This document shows, in pieces, positions 1-7,351 of a stretch of DNA of 64,000 bases; position 1 is the first letter of the stretch, and each line of letters begins with the position of its first letter. The notes under the pieces are model-generated. The model saw only the letters and a program-made list of their open reading frames with translations, had not been told where the DNA came from and did no database searches. The stretch spans positions 127,800 to 191,799 of the forward strand of contig JAXLTL010000008.1 in the NCBI GenBank assembly GCA_046330075.1. Direction: 5' to 3'. A program made the translations under genes and the position numbers. The DNA is from JAJTFW01 sp046330075 (lineage in GTDB: Bacteria > Bacteroidota > Bacteroidia > AKYH767-A > OLB10).

Positions 1-452
1 TTGTAGTGTTCGCACTTGTACGGACAGATCATCAGAATGTAAGCGGATGGGGTGAAGTAGCTGCCTTGCATTTCATCACTTCCGCCACCGGTGGCTTTCT
101 GGATCTTAGCATCGCCGACCTTAAACAGATCGATAAAAGTGAGCATCAGATTTTGTTGAATGTGATGAACAGTACTGTTCATGTGGGAATTCAGGAAGAA
201 GAAAACTTCGGATCATCATTTATCGTATATCCGAATCCCGGCACAGGACAAATTTTCTGGAATGAGATGCTGACTTTTGTTAAAGTAGAAGTGTTTGATG
301 TATATGGAAAACTTTGTTATGCTTCAGAAGGGAATACCTTGGGTTCTCATTGCGATCTTTCACTGCTGTCTAATGGTTCATACCTGATACAAGGTAAAGA
401 TGCAAAAGGACATCTGTTCAGAAGCAATTTTCTGAAAATATCAGGACGTTAG
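1..452 (+). CDS. C-terminal end of a T9SS-secreted protein (5' partial)
   Basis: The frame is open from the first bases, so the true start lies upstream of the window; the GTG at position 6 is probably internal. About 149 residues remain. The last ~80 form a type IX secretion C-terminal sorting domain, seen as FIVYPNPGTGQ, then VEVFDVYGK and a closing beta hairpin. In Bacteroidota such a tail directs a Sec-exported protein through the outer membrane and is cleaved or anchored at the surface. The segment before it may be the end of a cadherin- or cohesin-like beta domain, but too little remains to name it. The gene converges on the minus-strand BNR protein with no clear terminator between them. 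Confidence 0.8.
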   Translation, partial: VVFALVRTDHQNVSGWGEVAALHFITSATGGFLDLSIADLKQIDKSEHQILLNVMNSTVHVGIQEEENFGSSFIVYPNPGTGQIFWNEMLTFVKVEVFDVYGKLCYASEGNTLGSHCDLSLLSNGSYLIQGKDAKGHLFRSNFLKISGR

Positions 453-501
453 ATCGATTGGTATGATGAAATAGATTATTGAGTGTTGATGATTCCTGAT
501 C

Positions 502-1692
502 TTAATTCACCACTACCTTTTCTCTATACAACCTTCCATCGGTGAAGATTTCAAGGAAATAAACACCGCTCGGGAGATGGCTCACATCTATTGACGCACT
601 GAAATCCGGAAGCAATCTTTCTGATTGGAGACATTGTCCGGTGATGTTGAAAATGTTGAGCACCGCTTCTTCGTTGTTTGTGCCGGGAACTTGGAAATAG
701 ATTTTATCGTTGGCAGGATTAGGAAATACTAACGGTTTGTTGGCTTGAACTTCCTGCACGCCGGTGATTACTGTTGTTTTTATGATCGTTCCGTTAAACC
801 CTGCAGCGTAGCCTGCATTACCTGAAGTGAAGTTGACATACAGTAAAATATCTGAAGTTGCACTCGTTTGAGGTGACCAGCTTTGTCCGCCGTTGGTGGT
901 GCGTAAAATATATCCGCTACCACCAACGATCCAGCCATTGAGTGCATCGTTGAAAGTGACAGAAAACAAGGTATTGGCTGTACCACTGGTGACAGATGTC
1001 CAGGTTTGCCCGCCATCCGTCGTACGGATGATGGTGCCACTACCGCCTACGGCTATACCCGAAGTGGTGGAGGTAAAATAAACGGATCGCAGAAGTTGTC
1101 CTGTTCCGCTGGTTTGAGGAGCCCAGTTTACACCTCCGTTGGTGGTGCGAAGAATCACGCCCTGGTTACCTACTGCCCAGCCGGTATCAGCTGCAGGAAA
1201 GTGTACGCCGGAGAGTTGCTTATACTGGCCATTGGTTTGCTGCACCCATGACTGACCACCGTCTGTAGTCTTCTTGATGAGTTCGATACTGAGCGAACCT
1301 GATCCTCCAACTGCATAACCGGTATTTACATCCGTAAAGAAAACAGAATTAAACGCCAGGGTAGTTCCGGTGGAGAGTGTATCCCATGTTTGTCCGCCAT
1401 TGGTGGTCTTTACCGCTTTGCCGTTCCAGCCCACCGCATACCCGGTATCCGGCGCCGGAAAATGGACTTCAAACAAATCATCAGTCACTCCACTTGCCTG
1501 CGTTGTCCAGGTTTGTCCGCCGTTGATCGTTTTACGAATGAGTCCCCCGTTTCCGGTCACATAACCGTTGAGTGAATCCGTAAAATACACCGATTGCAGC
1601 ATCGTGGTTGTACCGGAAGGAATCGTCACCCATTGAGCAGAAGCTGAAGTCAGGAAGCATAGAGTAACAAGAAAGGGCAGGAGATATTTCAT
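502..1692 (-). CDS. Secreted BNR/YCF48-type beta-propeller protein with T9SS tail
   Basis: I place the start at the second Met (position 1692), because it gives a clean signal peptide (MKYLLPFLVTLCFLTSASAQ); the longest frame would begin at 1731. The mature part has about six repeats of ~43 residues with the pattern DTGYAVG..G.I.KTTNGGQTW. This is the Asp-box/YCF48 repeat, which builds a beta-propeller. The last ~80 residues form a T9SS sorting domain (VFPNPANDKIYF and a terminal EKVVVN). The protein is therefore probably exported to the cell surface. Proteins of this type are very common in Bacteroidota and their ligand is usually unknown; the plant YCF48 role in photosystem assembly should not be transferred. 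Confidence 0.85.
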   Translation of the reverse strand: MKYLLPFLVTLCFLTSASAQWVTIPSGTTTMLQSVYFTDSLNGYVTGNGGLIRKTINGGQTWTTQASGVTDDLFEVHFPAPDTGYAVGWNGKAVKTTNGGQTWDTLSTGTTLAFNSVFFTDVNTGYAVGGSGSLSIELIKKTTDGGQSWVQQTNGQYKQLSGVHFPAADTGWAVGNQGVILRTTNGGVNWAPQTSGTGQLLRSVYFTSTTSGIAVGGSGTIIRTTDGGQTWTSVTSGTANTLFSVTFNDALNGWIVGGSGYILRTTNGGQSWSPQTSATSDILLYVNFTSGNAGYAAGFNGTIIKTTVITGVQEVQANKPLVFPNPANDKIYFQVPGTNNEEAVLNIFNITGQCLQSERLLPDFSASIDVSHLPSGVYFLEIFTDGRLYREKVVVN

Positions 1693-1989
1693 TTCGCGAA
1701 AATAGGGAATTACCCTCATCGGAATTGTCATCGATGCTGTCGCCCCTACGGGGCTGGCATTTCAGTCAACCAAAATGTAAATAATGGAGAAACATTTTTC
1801 AATTACCATCATCCTAGCCCCGTAGGGGCGGCACCACGGTCGCGTACGGGTCAACGAACAAACACGCCGGTGGCTGCCTGCCCCGATCGTAGCATCGGGG
1901 AGCGGAGTCCGATAGCTATCGGTCCGATAGCTATCGGACGAAGCCACCAGTAAACGAGCATGCCGAAGCCACCGCTACAACATAATTCC
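1693..1989. repeat. Intergenic REP-like palindromes
   Basis: No gene is seen here. The stretch holds a perfect 14-bp inverted repeat, GCCCCTACGGGGCT at 1742-1755 against 1816-1829. A small hairpin CCCCGAT/ATCGGGG lies near 1880-1900, and two copies of GATAGCTATC sit at 1911-1920 and 1926-1935. GGTGGCT and AGCCACC pieces match the inverted repeat near 42.1 kb. These look like dispersed REP/MITE-type palindromes. A TACCTTTG promoter-like box at 1991-1998 lies just before a short dead-end frame (ATG at 2003). Confidence 0.6.
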
Positions 1990-2295
1990 CTACCTTTGAA
2001 TCATGCGCGATTTCCTGTGATCTCCCCCAACAAAGCAGTTTTTTTTAAGGGACCAGTTTTGAAGAAGCTGACATCTGGACTTCATTTTTTTAATGTGCTG
2101 TTCGATTTTATAAGCTTGATTGCTTTCAAGCCCATCAATAATTAAGAATAAAGTCCATGGAATACCTTTTCTTGTAAAAGCATCATGGAAAGTGCCGGAA
2201 TTGTGTTCAACCAACCGTCTGTCGGGGTCGTCAGTAGTTCCCACATAAAACCGATTTAATTTTTCAGAGAATAATATGTAAACGTAAAATATCAT
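1990..2295 (-). CDS. GIY-YIG domain protein, copy A (divergent C-terminus)
   Basis: This 101-residue protein has the small stand-alone GIY-YIG endonuclease fold (UPF0213/YhbQ-like). It shows VYI near residue 6, YVG near residue 18, the catalytic-type Arg in DPDRRL and a Glu in YKIEQH. DNA from 2074 to 2383 is nearly identical to the equivalent parts of copies B and C, with three differences seen. Past residue ~73 the reading departs completely and ends in an unrelated sequence, so this copy has probably lost its native C-terminus at a duplication boundary. The biological role of these small proteins is not established; DNA nicking or repair is inferred from the fold only. Confidence 0.7.
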   Translation of the reverse strand: MIFYVYILFSEKLNRFYVGTTDDPDRRLVEHNSGTFHDAFTRKGIPWTLFLIIDGLESNQAYKIEQHIKKMKSRCQLLQNWSLKKNCFVGGDHRKSRMIQR

Positions 2296-2457
2296 TTTGA
2301 AATTAATTTTTGAAAAAAGAAAGAGGCCACCAATAATGATGGCCTCTGCTGCACCGCTCCCCCTCCTGCCCCGATAGCTATCGCATTGGCGTTAAGCTAA
2401 GCCGATTACTTTTCAACTCAAACTTCTTGATAATTAGCTTGGTATTAGAATAAAAAA

Positions 2458-2516
2458 GGCTTCCCCTTTGCATAATTATGTTGCGCTAACAAACTCTAAC
2501 ATGCGCACGGGAAGCC
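2458..2516 (+). promoter_or_regulatory. Hairpin that pairs with the transposase start codon
   Basis: Bases 2458-2473 can pair with 2501-2516. Thirteen of 16 positions are Watson-Crick and one is G-U, around a 27-base loop. The ATG at 2501 lies inside the 3' arm. An RNA starting outside the element would form this hairpin and hide the start, while one starting inside the loop would not. Some IS elements use such structures to limit transposition caused by readthrough transcription. The pairing is seen; the function is inferred. Confidence 0.5.
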
Positions 2517-3799
2517 AAAACAAATATATGCAACATGACTTGAATTCAAAGTTAAAGTTGCTAGGTATCACAAAACTGGAGAGAGAATTGGGTTTTAGAA
2601 AACGACGTACAGGCAAGATCAGATTGCAAGCACTTGTTGAAAGTTTTTATAAGTCATGTTTTCGGAGTAAATTTTCATTGTCAAGCTGGGCTTTTCAGTT
2701 GTCGGCTCAGGAAGGACTCTGCATTAGCAAGCAAGCTGTCTTTTACAGGGTCAATAGTTCATTAACTAAATTATTGGAAAGACTGCTCAACAATGCACTC
2801 GTTGCACAGATAAAGCCGAGCCAGACTTCACAGAATAGCAGATTTAAAAATGTATATATCCAGGATGGAATGGCAATTAAGTTGCCGGACAATTTAAGTA
2901 CAAAATACAAAGGAAATTACTCGCGCGGCAAGATAAAAGCGGTAGCGAAATTGCAAGTAATTTATAATGCCAGTAAACGAAATTTTAAATCTATTCTGCT
3001 AACTCCTTTCACAAGAAATGACCAGACAGCCTCATCCGACATATTGCCGTTACTAAAGAAGGGAGATTTGGTCATACGCGATATGGGATATTTTGTAATG
3101 CCCACCTTTAGACAAATCGTACAACGTAAGGCAGACTTCATCAGTCGATATAAAAAAGATGTGGCCATAATTGATTTAAAGAGTAAGCAGGCGGTGTCAA
3201 TAATACAATTATTGAGAGGAAAAACGGTTTTGAAACGAAAAGTTATTCTTGGTGCAAAAGAACAGCTTGAATGCACGTTGATAGCGGTTAAGGTAGCTCC
3301 ATGTTTGGCGGAGGCAAGACGAAGAAAAGCCATGAAAGATCGTGATAAGCGACTAAGGTATACCCAGGATAAAAAAATATTGCTTGGATGGGATATTTAT
3401 CTGAGTTCTTCACATGATCTGGACGTAAAAGACGTTCAAGATTATTATGCAGCTCGTTGGCAAATAGAGATCATTTTTAAGTCTTGGAAAAGTGGTTTGA
3501 GTTTAGAGAAGTCCATTCCGGGTCAACTGAATTATGATCACTTAGCGGTAACAGTTATCTATCTTCATTTGTTACTGATTGTACTTATGATTACGCCCAT
3601 ATACAACACCTTGAAATCACTTATACGTAGGCCCGAAGATAGAGTAAGCCTCTTGAAATCAGTTAAAATCATCTTAATGATGATCATTAACAATCGAATA
3701 CAATTTGACTTAAATGTTGCCTCTAAATTGGCCAACTTTACTCTTTATGAAGTTAGGAACCGGGACACGATGGCAGATAAACTGAGGATTTTAGCTTAA
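2501..3799 (+). CDS. IS4-family DDE transposase
   Basis: The transposase is about 432 residues from the ATG at 2501; an in-frame TTG at 2468 would add 11 residues. The DDE catalytic residues are recognisable: Asp in YIQDGMAI, Asp in VIRDMGYF, and Glu in the IS4-family YREK signature. That signature reads Y-x2-R-x3-E-x6-K in YYAARWQIEIIFKSWK near residue 320. The product cuts and pastes the element by acting on its inverted repeats. The start at 2501 is preferred because the start codon sits in a regulatory-looking hairpin. No frameshift or internal stop is present. The TAA stop lies in the right terminal repeat. Confidence 0.92.
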   Translation: MRTGSQNKYMQHDLNSKLKLLGITKLERELGFRKRRTGKIRLQALVESFYKSCFRSKFSLSSWAFQLSAQEGLCISKQAVFYRVNSSLTKLLERLLNNALVAQIKPSQTSQNSRFKNVYIQDGMAIKLPDNLSTKYKGNYSRGKIKAVAKLQVIYNASKRNFKSILLTPFTRNDQTASSDILPLLKKGDLVIRDMGYFVMPTFRQIVQRKADFISRYKKDVAIIDLKSKQAVSIIQLLRGKTVLKRKVILGAKEQLECTLIAVKVAPCLAEARRRKAMKDRDKRLRYTQDKKILLGWDIYLSSSHDLDVKDVQDYYAARWQIEIIFKSWKSGLSLEKSIPGQLNYDHLAVTVIYLHLLLIVLMITPIYNTLKSLIRRPEDRVSLLKSVKIILMMIINNRIQFDLNVASKLANFTLYEVRNRDTMADKLRILA

Positions 3800-3834
3800 C
3801 GCTAATGCGATAGCTATCGGGGTCGAACCAGGGC

Positions 3835-4122
3835 CTAACGATATTTTAATTTTAGTTTATCAATGATTTCAGGAAAATGTAAGAGGTTCTGAAAGTACTT
3901 TCTGGACTTCATTTTTTTAATGTGCTGTTCGATTTTATAAGCTTGATTGCTTTCAAGCCCATCAATAATTAAGAATAAAGTCCATGGAATACCTTTTCTT
4001 GTAAAAGCATCATCGAAAGTGCCGGAATTGTGTTCAAACAACCGTCTGTCGGGGTCGTCAGTAGTTCCCACATAAAACCGATTTAATTTTTCAGAGAATA
4101 AGATGTAAACGTAAAATATCAT
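3835..4122 (-). CDS. GIY-YIG domain protein, copy B
   Basis: This 95-residue single-domain GIY-YIG protein appears identical to copy C. It has the YVYILFSEKLNRFYVGTT core, Arg in DPDRRLFEH and Glu in YKIEQHIKKMKSR. The C-terminus ends in a basic helix (EIIDKLKLKYR) that copy A has lost. It lies in a 391-bp tandem unit between the IS4-family element and copy C. The A-rich leader (GAAAAAAG) just upstream of the start resembles Bacteroidota translation-initiation regions. Related small proteins are annotated as endonuclease-like, but the target is unknown. Confidence 0.8.
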   Translation of the reverse strand: MIFYVYILFSEKLNRFYVGTTDDPDRRLFEHNSGTFDDAFTRKGIPWTLFLIIDGLESNQAYKIEQHIKKMKSRKYFQNLLHFPEIIDKLKLKYR

Positions 4123-4225
4123 TTTGAAATTAATTTTTGAAAAAAGAAAGAGGCCACCAATAATGATGGCCTCTGCTGCACCGCTCCCCCTCCTGCCCCG
4201 ATAGCTATCGGGGTCGAACCAGGGC

Positions 4226-4513
4226 CTAACGATATTTTAATTTTAGTTTATCAATGATTTCAGGAAAATGTAAGAGGTTCTGAAAGTACTTTCTGGACTT
4301 CATTTTTTTAATGTGCTGTTCGATTTTATAAGCTTGATTGCTTTCAAGCCCATCAATAATTAAGAATAAAGTCCATGGAATACCTTTTCTTGTAAAAGCA
4401 TCATCGAAAGTGCCGGAATTGTGTTCAAACAACCGTCTGTCGGGGTCGTCAGTAGTTCCCACATAAAACCGATTTAATTTTTCAGAGAATAAGATGTAAA
4501 CGTAAAATATCAT
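4226..4513 (-). CDS. GIY-YIG domain protein, copy C
   Basis: The 95 residues match copy B, with the same catalytic-type residues. It lies nearest to tRNA-Asn, which is encoded on the same strand upstream, so a tRNA readthrough transcript could reach it: the gap from the tRNA 3' end to the start codon is only about 60 bases. It is likely the parental copy from which B and A were duplicated, because it is joined to an intact tRNA rather than to a tRNA fragment. The function is unknown beyond the GIY-YIG fold. Confidence 0.8.
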   Translation of the reverse strand: MIFYVYILFSEKLNRFYVGTTDDPDRRLFEHNSGTFDDAFTRKGIPWTLFLIIDGLESNQAYKIEQHIKKMKSRKYFQNLLHFPEIIDKLKLKYR

Positions 4514-4574
4514 TTTGAAATTAATTTTTGAAAAAAGAAAGAGGCCACCAATAATGATGGCCTCTGCTGCACCG

Positions 4575-4648
4575 CTCCCCCTCCTGGGCTCGAACCAGGG
4601 ACCCCATGATTAACAGTCATGTGCTCTAACCAGCTGAGCTAAGGAGGA
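4575..4648 (-). tRNA. tRNA-Asn (anticodon GTT)
   Basis: The 74 nucleotides fold as a tRNA. The acceptor stem is TCCTCCT with AGGGGGA (one G-U pair), followed by a D arm with AGCTGGTTA. The anticodon stem-loop ATGAC-TGTTAAT-CAT carries GTT, and the T arm is CCTGG-TTCGAGC-CCAGG. The discriminator is G and CCA is not encoded. The 3' end is the edge of the duplicated GIY-YIG units. Confidence 0.93.
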
Positions 4649-5089
4649 ATAATCCTCTCTCTGCCTTACAGGGAGAGGATCATGTATTCCGGCTCATGCC
4701 ACCATGAAGTGAAGCGAAGCGCCTACGTCATGACTAAAACACGTGTTGAGGTCGTTAGGGATAAGAACTACCCGCGTAACGGAATTTTCGTTTCGGGGTT
4801 GCAAAAATAGTGAAGCAACTGATAATTTTCAAAATAATCCGGGTTAAATTATAGGGTTTTTTATGGCCTTGGCAGATCCCAATAACCAGGCGAAAAATCG
4901 TAAGTAGCTTAAATACAATTGTTTGTAAGGAAAACTCATTGATCTGCGAAATCCCCTCAATAAAATTAAATGGGTCGTTCGGGCTACCGGGCCAGATTTG
5001 AGCATAATTGCCGCCAGGATACCCTTGGGCATGAAACCGCAAGCGCCCCGCACTTTCCCTATCTTTACTCCACCACGCAATGACATCCA
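4649..5089. other. Intergenic region; tRNA leader and promoter
   Basis: No convincing gene is present; the minus-strand frame crossing it overlaps the metalloprotease start and has no coding character. A hairpin (ATCCTCTCC/GAGAGAGGAT on the minus strand, 4652-4680) lies just before the tRNA. The only other signals are the tRNA promoter and a TATCTTTA box at 5060-5067 that may serve the metalloprotease gene. Confidence 0.5.
4802..4833 (-). promoter_or_regulatory. Predicted Bacteroidota-type promoter for tRNA-Asn
   Basis: On the minus strand TTTG (complement of 4830-4833) is followed after 20 bases by TATTTTTG (complement of 4802-4809), a full match to TAnnTTTG. Transcription would begin about 150 bases before the tRNA. 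Confidence 0.5.
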
Positions 5090-7300
5090 ATGAAAAAACT
5101 ATCCTTACTGTTGCTCCACCTGTGGTGGACCACAGCCGCTTTCGCACAGGCGCGCCAGTGCACCCCTTACCTGACTGATTCTGTTTTAAACGCTCATCCG
5201 GAGATCCTGCTTCAGGAAGCGTCCATGAACCGCGATATCTATCGGTTACGGATATCCGAAAATGTAAATGCACGGATGAACCCGCCGGTGTTAACCGTTC
5301 CGGTGGTGTTTCATGTGATTCATCAGGGCGGACCCGAAAACATTCCTGATTCCATCATCACCGCCGCACTGAATGATGTGAACCTGCGCTTCGCACAACA
5401 GGCACCGTTTAATTTCCCCAATGGCGCCTCGGTGAACATTCAGTTGTGTATGGCTTCTGTTGATCCATTAGGTAATCCAACTACCGGTATCACCCGCGAC
5501 TCTTCTTATTGGGCCGTTTTGCCGCAAGGTTGGGGCTCTGGTGCCGATGAGATGATGAAGAATGTGAATCGCTGGAACCCGATCCGCTACCTGAATGTCT
5601 GGTTGCCGAAACAAACGATTCTGGCCATGGGCACAAACGCCTACGGCAGCTATCCCTGGTCGAAAGGTGCTCCTTGGGATGGCGTGGTGATTGAAGCGCT
5701 CTCGCTCGGTGGACCCAATTGGTTACTCGCGCACGAAATAGGACATTACCTCGGCTTGTATCACAACGACTACAATTCATCTTGTGTGAACTTTAACTGC
5801 CTGCTCGATGGAGATCAGGTTTGTGATACGCCTCCGGAATATCAACCCATCGATTGTGCCGGGAGCAGTTGCAGTACAGATATGGATGATACTTCCGGCT
5901 TTAATCCGTTTACCATCGATACCATCGATATTTCAAATGTGATGCTGCCGATTCCTCCCTGTGATATGGTGTTTACGCCGGGACAGGCTGAAAGGATGTA
6001 CTCGTTTCTGTCGCTGGTGAGAAATGAACTGTTGGATGCTGCTTCCTGCGGCGGACCTGCTCCCTCCATGGCTCCTCCTGTTGCCGGAATCGGTATCTCG
6101 GCGAATGCCTGCTTTGGCTATTCATTCACCTATACGGGAACCGGCGCCGAGTATGTGGAATGGGATTTTAATGCGGATGGTGTGTTCGATTCAGGTTCCG
6201 ATAGTATCAATATGTCGTTCCCCACCGCCGGATACCATACGGTCGTGCAGCGGGTGTTCAACGGAGCCGGCTATGATACCGATACGCTCGTGTTTTATGC
6301 ACAGCCAACCGGAAACACGAATTTCCCCATGGCAACCATTACCACGAATAATAATTCAAACAATGGCAGTTGGCTTTGCTCAGGTTCCACACTAACGTTA
6401 ACGGCTGTACCCAATATGGCACAGTATATCTGGAGTACCGGAGATACTACGCAAACGATTACCCTCGTGGCCGATAGTGCGACCACCTTTTCTGTTTCGT
6501 TAACCTGTATTGATTCTGCCGGTATCGTTTGGCAGCATTGTCCGGATCCGGTGTATTCCTGGACCATCGTTCCTTCTCCCGCTCCTTTATCGTTTACTCC
6601 CGTAACCGATGATACCCTCTGCGAAGGGGAATTCTTTAAAGTGGTTTGGTCAGCACCGGGAAATGTGGTGGTGAGCCAGTTTATCACCAACGGTTGGCCG
6701 GGATTGAACCAGGATACGGTGTTTCTCTGGTACAATAATATTCCCGATCAGTATATCGGTATTGCTGTTCGTGAAATATCGACCTATTGTCAGACCTGGT
6801 CGGATACTTTTCATTTACATTTCAATCCCGTTATTCCCGGACCGCTCCAACCCGGATACAATGGCAATACACTCTGGATAAACGATACCGCCGCGTTTCA
6901 TCAATGGTATCTGAATGGTGTCGCCATCGCCGGTGCAACAGCCGATACATTCGTAGCGATCGTAAATGGATGTTATTCCTATAGCGCCTGGGATAGTGAC
7001 CCGGATTGTGCTACGATGTCGTCGGATTATTGTGTTACCACCGCGGGACTTTCGGAAAATGCAGCAGAGGAAATCATCGTTTATCCGAATCCTGCTAACG
7101 GAATTATTTATCTCGAAAGTACCAACGGTGTGAATCTGAAACCGGAAGATGTGCGCTTATATGACTGCAGCGGCCGACTTATTACCGTGCAGGTACAGAC
7201 GGATAAAACCGGAAAACTCAGACTGGATTTCGCTGACGGTGCACACGGACTCTACATACTGACGACAGGAACCTTCCGTAAACTGATCGTTGTTGAATAG
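5090..7300 (+). CDS. Secreted M43-like zinc metalloprotease with PKD region and T9SS tail
   Basis: The 736-residue protein begins with a signal peptide (MKKLSLLLLHLWWTTAAFAQ). The zinc-binding signature HEIGHYLGLYH at residue ~215 fits HExxHxxGxxH of metzincins. The surroundings (the CDTPPE stretch and a later Met-turn NVMLP) match family M43, the pappalysin/cytophagalysin group. A PKD-like domain follows (YVEWDFNADGVFDSGSD, residues ~340-410), then one or two Ig-like beta domains. A T9SS sorting domain closes the protein (IIVYPNPANGIIYLE to RKLIVVE). It probably degrades proteins outside the cell. The gene stands alone and converges on the TPR kinase gene. Confidence 0.9.
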   Translation: MKKLSLLLLHLWWTTAAFAQARQCTPYLTDSVLNAHPEILLQEASMNRDIYRLRISENVNARMNPPVLTVPVVFHVIHQGGPENIPDSIITAALNDVNLRFAQQAPFNFPNGASVNIQLCMASVDPLGNPTTGITRDSSYWAVLPQGWGSGADEMMKNVNRWNPIRYLNVWLPKQTILAMGTNAYGSYPWSKGAPWDGVVIEALSLGGPNWLLAHEIGHYLGLYHNDYNSSCVNFNCLLDGDQVCDTPPEYQPIDCAGSSCSTDMDDTSGFNPFTIDTIDISNVMLPIPPCDMVFTPGQAERMYSFLSLVRNELLDAASCGGPAPSMAPPVAGIGISANACFGYSFTYTGTGAEYVEWDFNADGVFDSGSDSINMSFPTAGYHTVVQRVFNGAGYDTDTLVFYAQPTGNTNFPMATITTNNNSNNGSWLCSGSTLTLTAVPNMAQYIWSTGDTTQTITLVADSATTFSVSLTCIDSAGIVWQHCPDPVYSWTIVPSPAPLSFTPVTDDTLCEGEFFKVVWSAPGNVVVSQFITNGWPGLNQDTVFLWYNNIPDQYIGIAVREISTYCQTWSDTFHLHFNPVIPGPLQPGYNGNTLWINDTAAFHQWYLNGVAIAGATADTFVAIVNGCYSYSAWDSDPDCATMSSDYCVTTAGLSENAAEEIIVYPNPANGIIYLESTNGVNLKPEDVRLYDCSGRLITVQVQTDKTGKLRLDFADGAHGLYILTTGTFRKLIVVE

Positions 7301-7319
7301 CAATCAGTAAAGAAACCTG

Positions 7320-7351
7320 AAAGGGTCGGGGAGAGTATTCTCCGGCCCTTT
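7320..7351. terminator. Hairpin between convergent genes
   Basis: AAAGGGTCGG and the inverse CCGGCCCTTT form a stem between the convergent metalloprotease and kinase genes. It overlaps the kinase stop codon and can act in both directions, although the T-tract is short. Confidence 0.55.

Larger units (their letters stand above)
2384..3807 (+). mobile_element. IS4-family insertion sequence, 1424 bp, intact
   Basis: The ends are 17-bp terminal inverted repeats: CATTGGCGTTAAGCTAA at the left, and its inverse with one mismatch at 3791-3807. The flanking 12-mers are identical (CGATAGCTATCG at 2372-2383 and 3808-3819). The uninterrupted sequence exists in the neighbouring repeat at 4199-4210, so the insertion point and the 12-bp target duplication can be read directly. 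Duplications of 10-13 bp are typical of IS4-family elements. The single transposase frame is intact and its stop codon lies within the right inverted repeat, so the element may still be active. Confidence 0.93.
2074..4589. repeat. Tandem 391-bp units carrying GIY-YIG genes beside tRNA-Asn
   Basis: Three units share the same DNA. Unit A (2074-2383) is partial. Unit B (3808-4198) and unit C (4199-4589) have a period of exactly 391 bp and appear identical where they overlap. Each unit holds one GIY-YIG gene, an A-rich leader, and a short piece matching the 3' end of tRNA-Asn (acceptor strand plus T arm). In units A and B this piece is interrupted by CCCCGATAGCTATCGGGG. Unit C runs directly into the intact tRNA. 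The IS4-family element separates A from B. Confidence 0.85.

Noticed and set aside
2003..2020. Gene start after a TACCTTTG box upstream of GIY-YIG copy A
   Set aside because: The frame stops after five codons; at most it is a remnant cut off by the duplication.
4755..5273. 172-residue minus-strand frame over the metalloprotease start
   Set aside because: It overlaps the signal peptide and start region of a clear gene, has no recognisable domain and a composition typical of a shadow frame.
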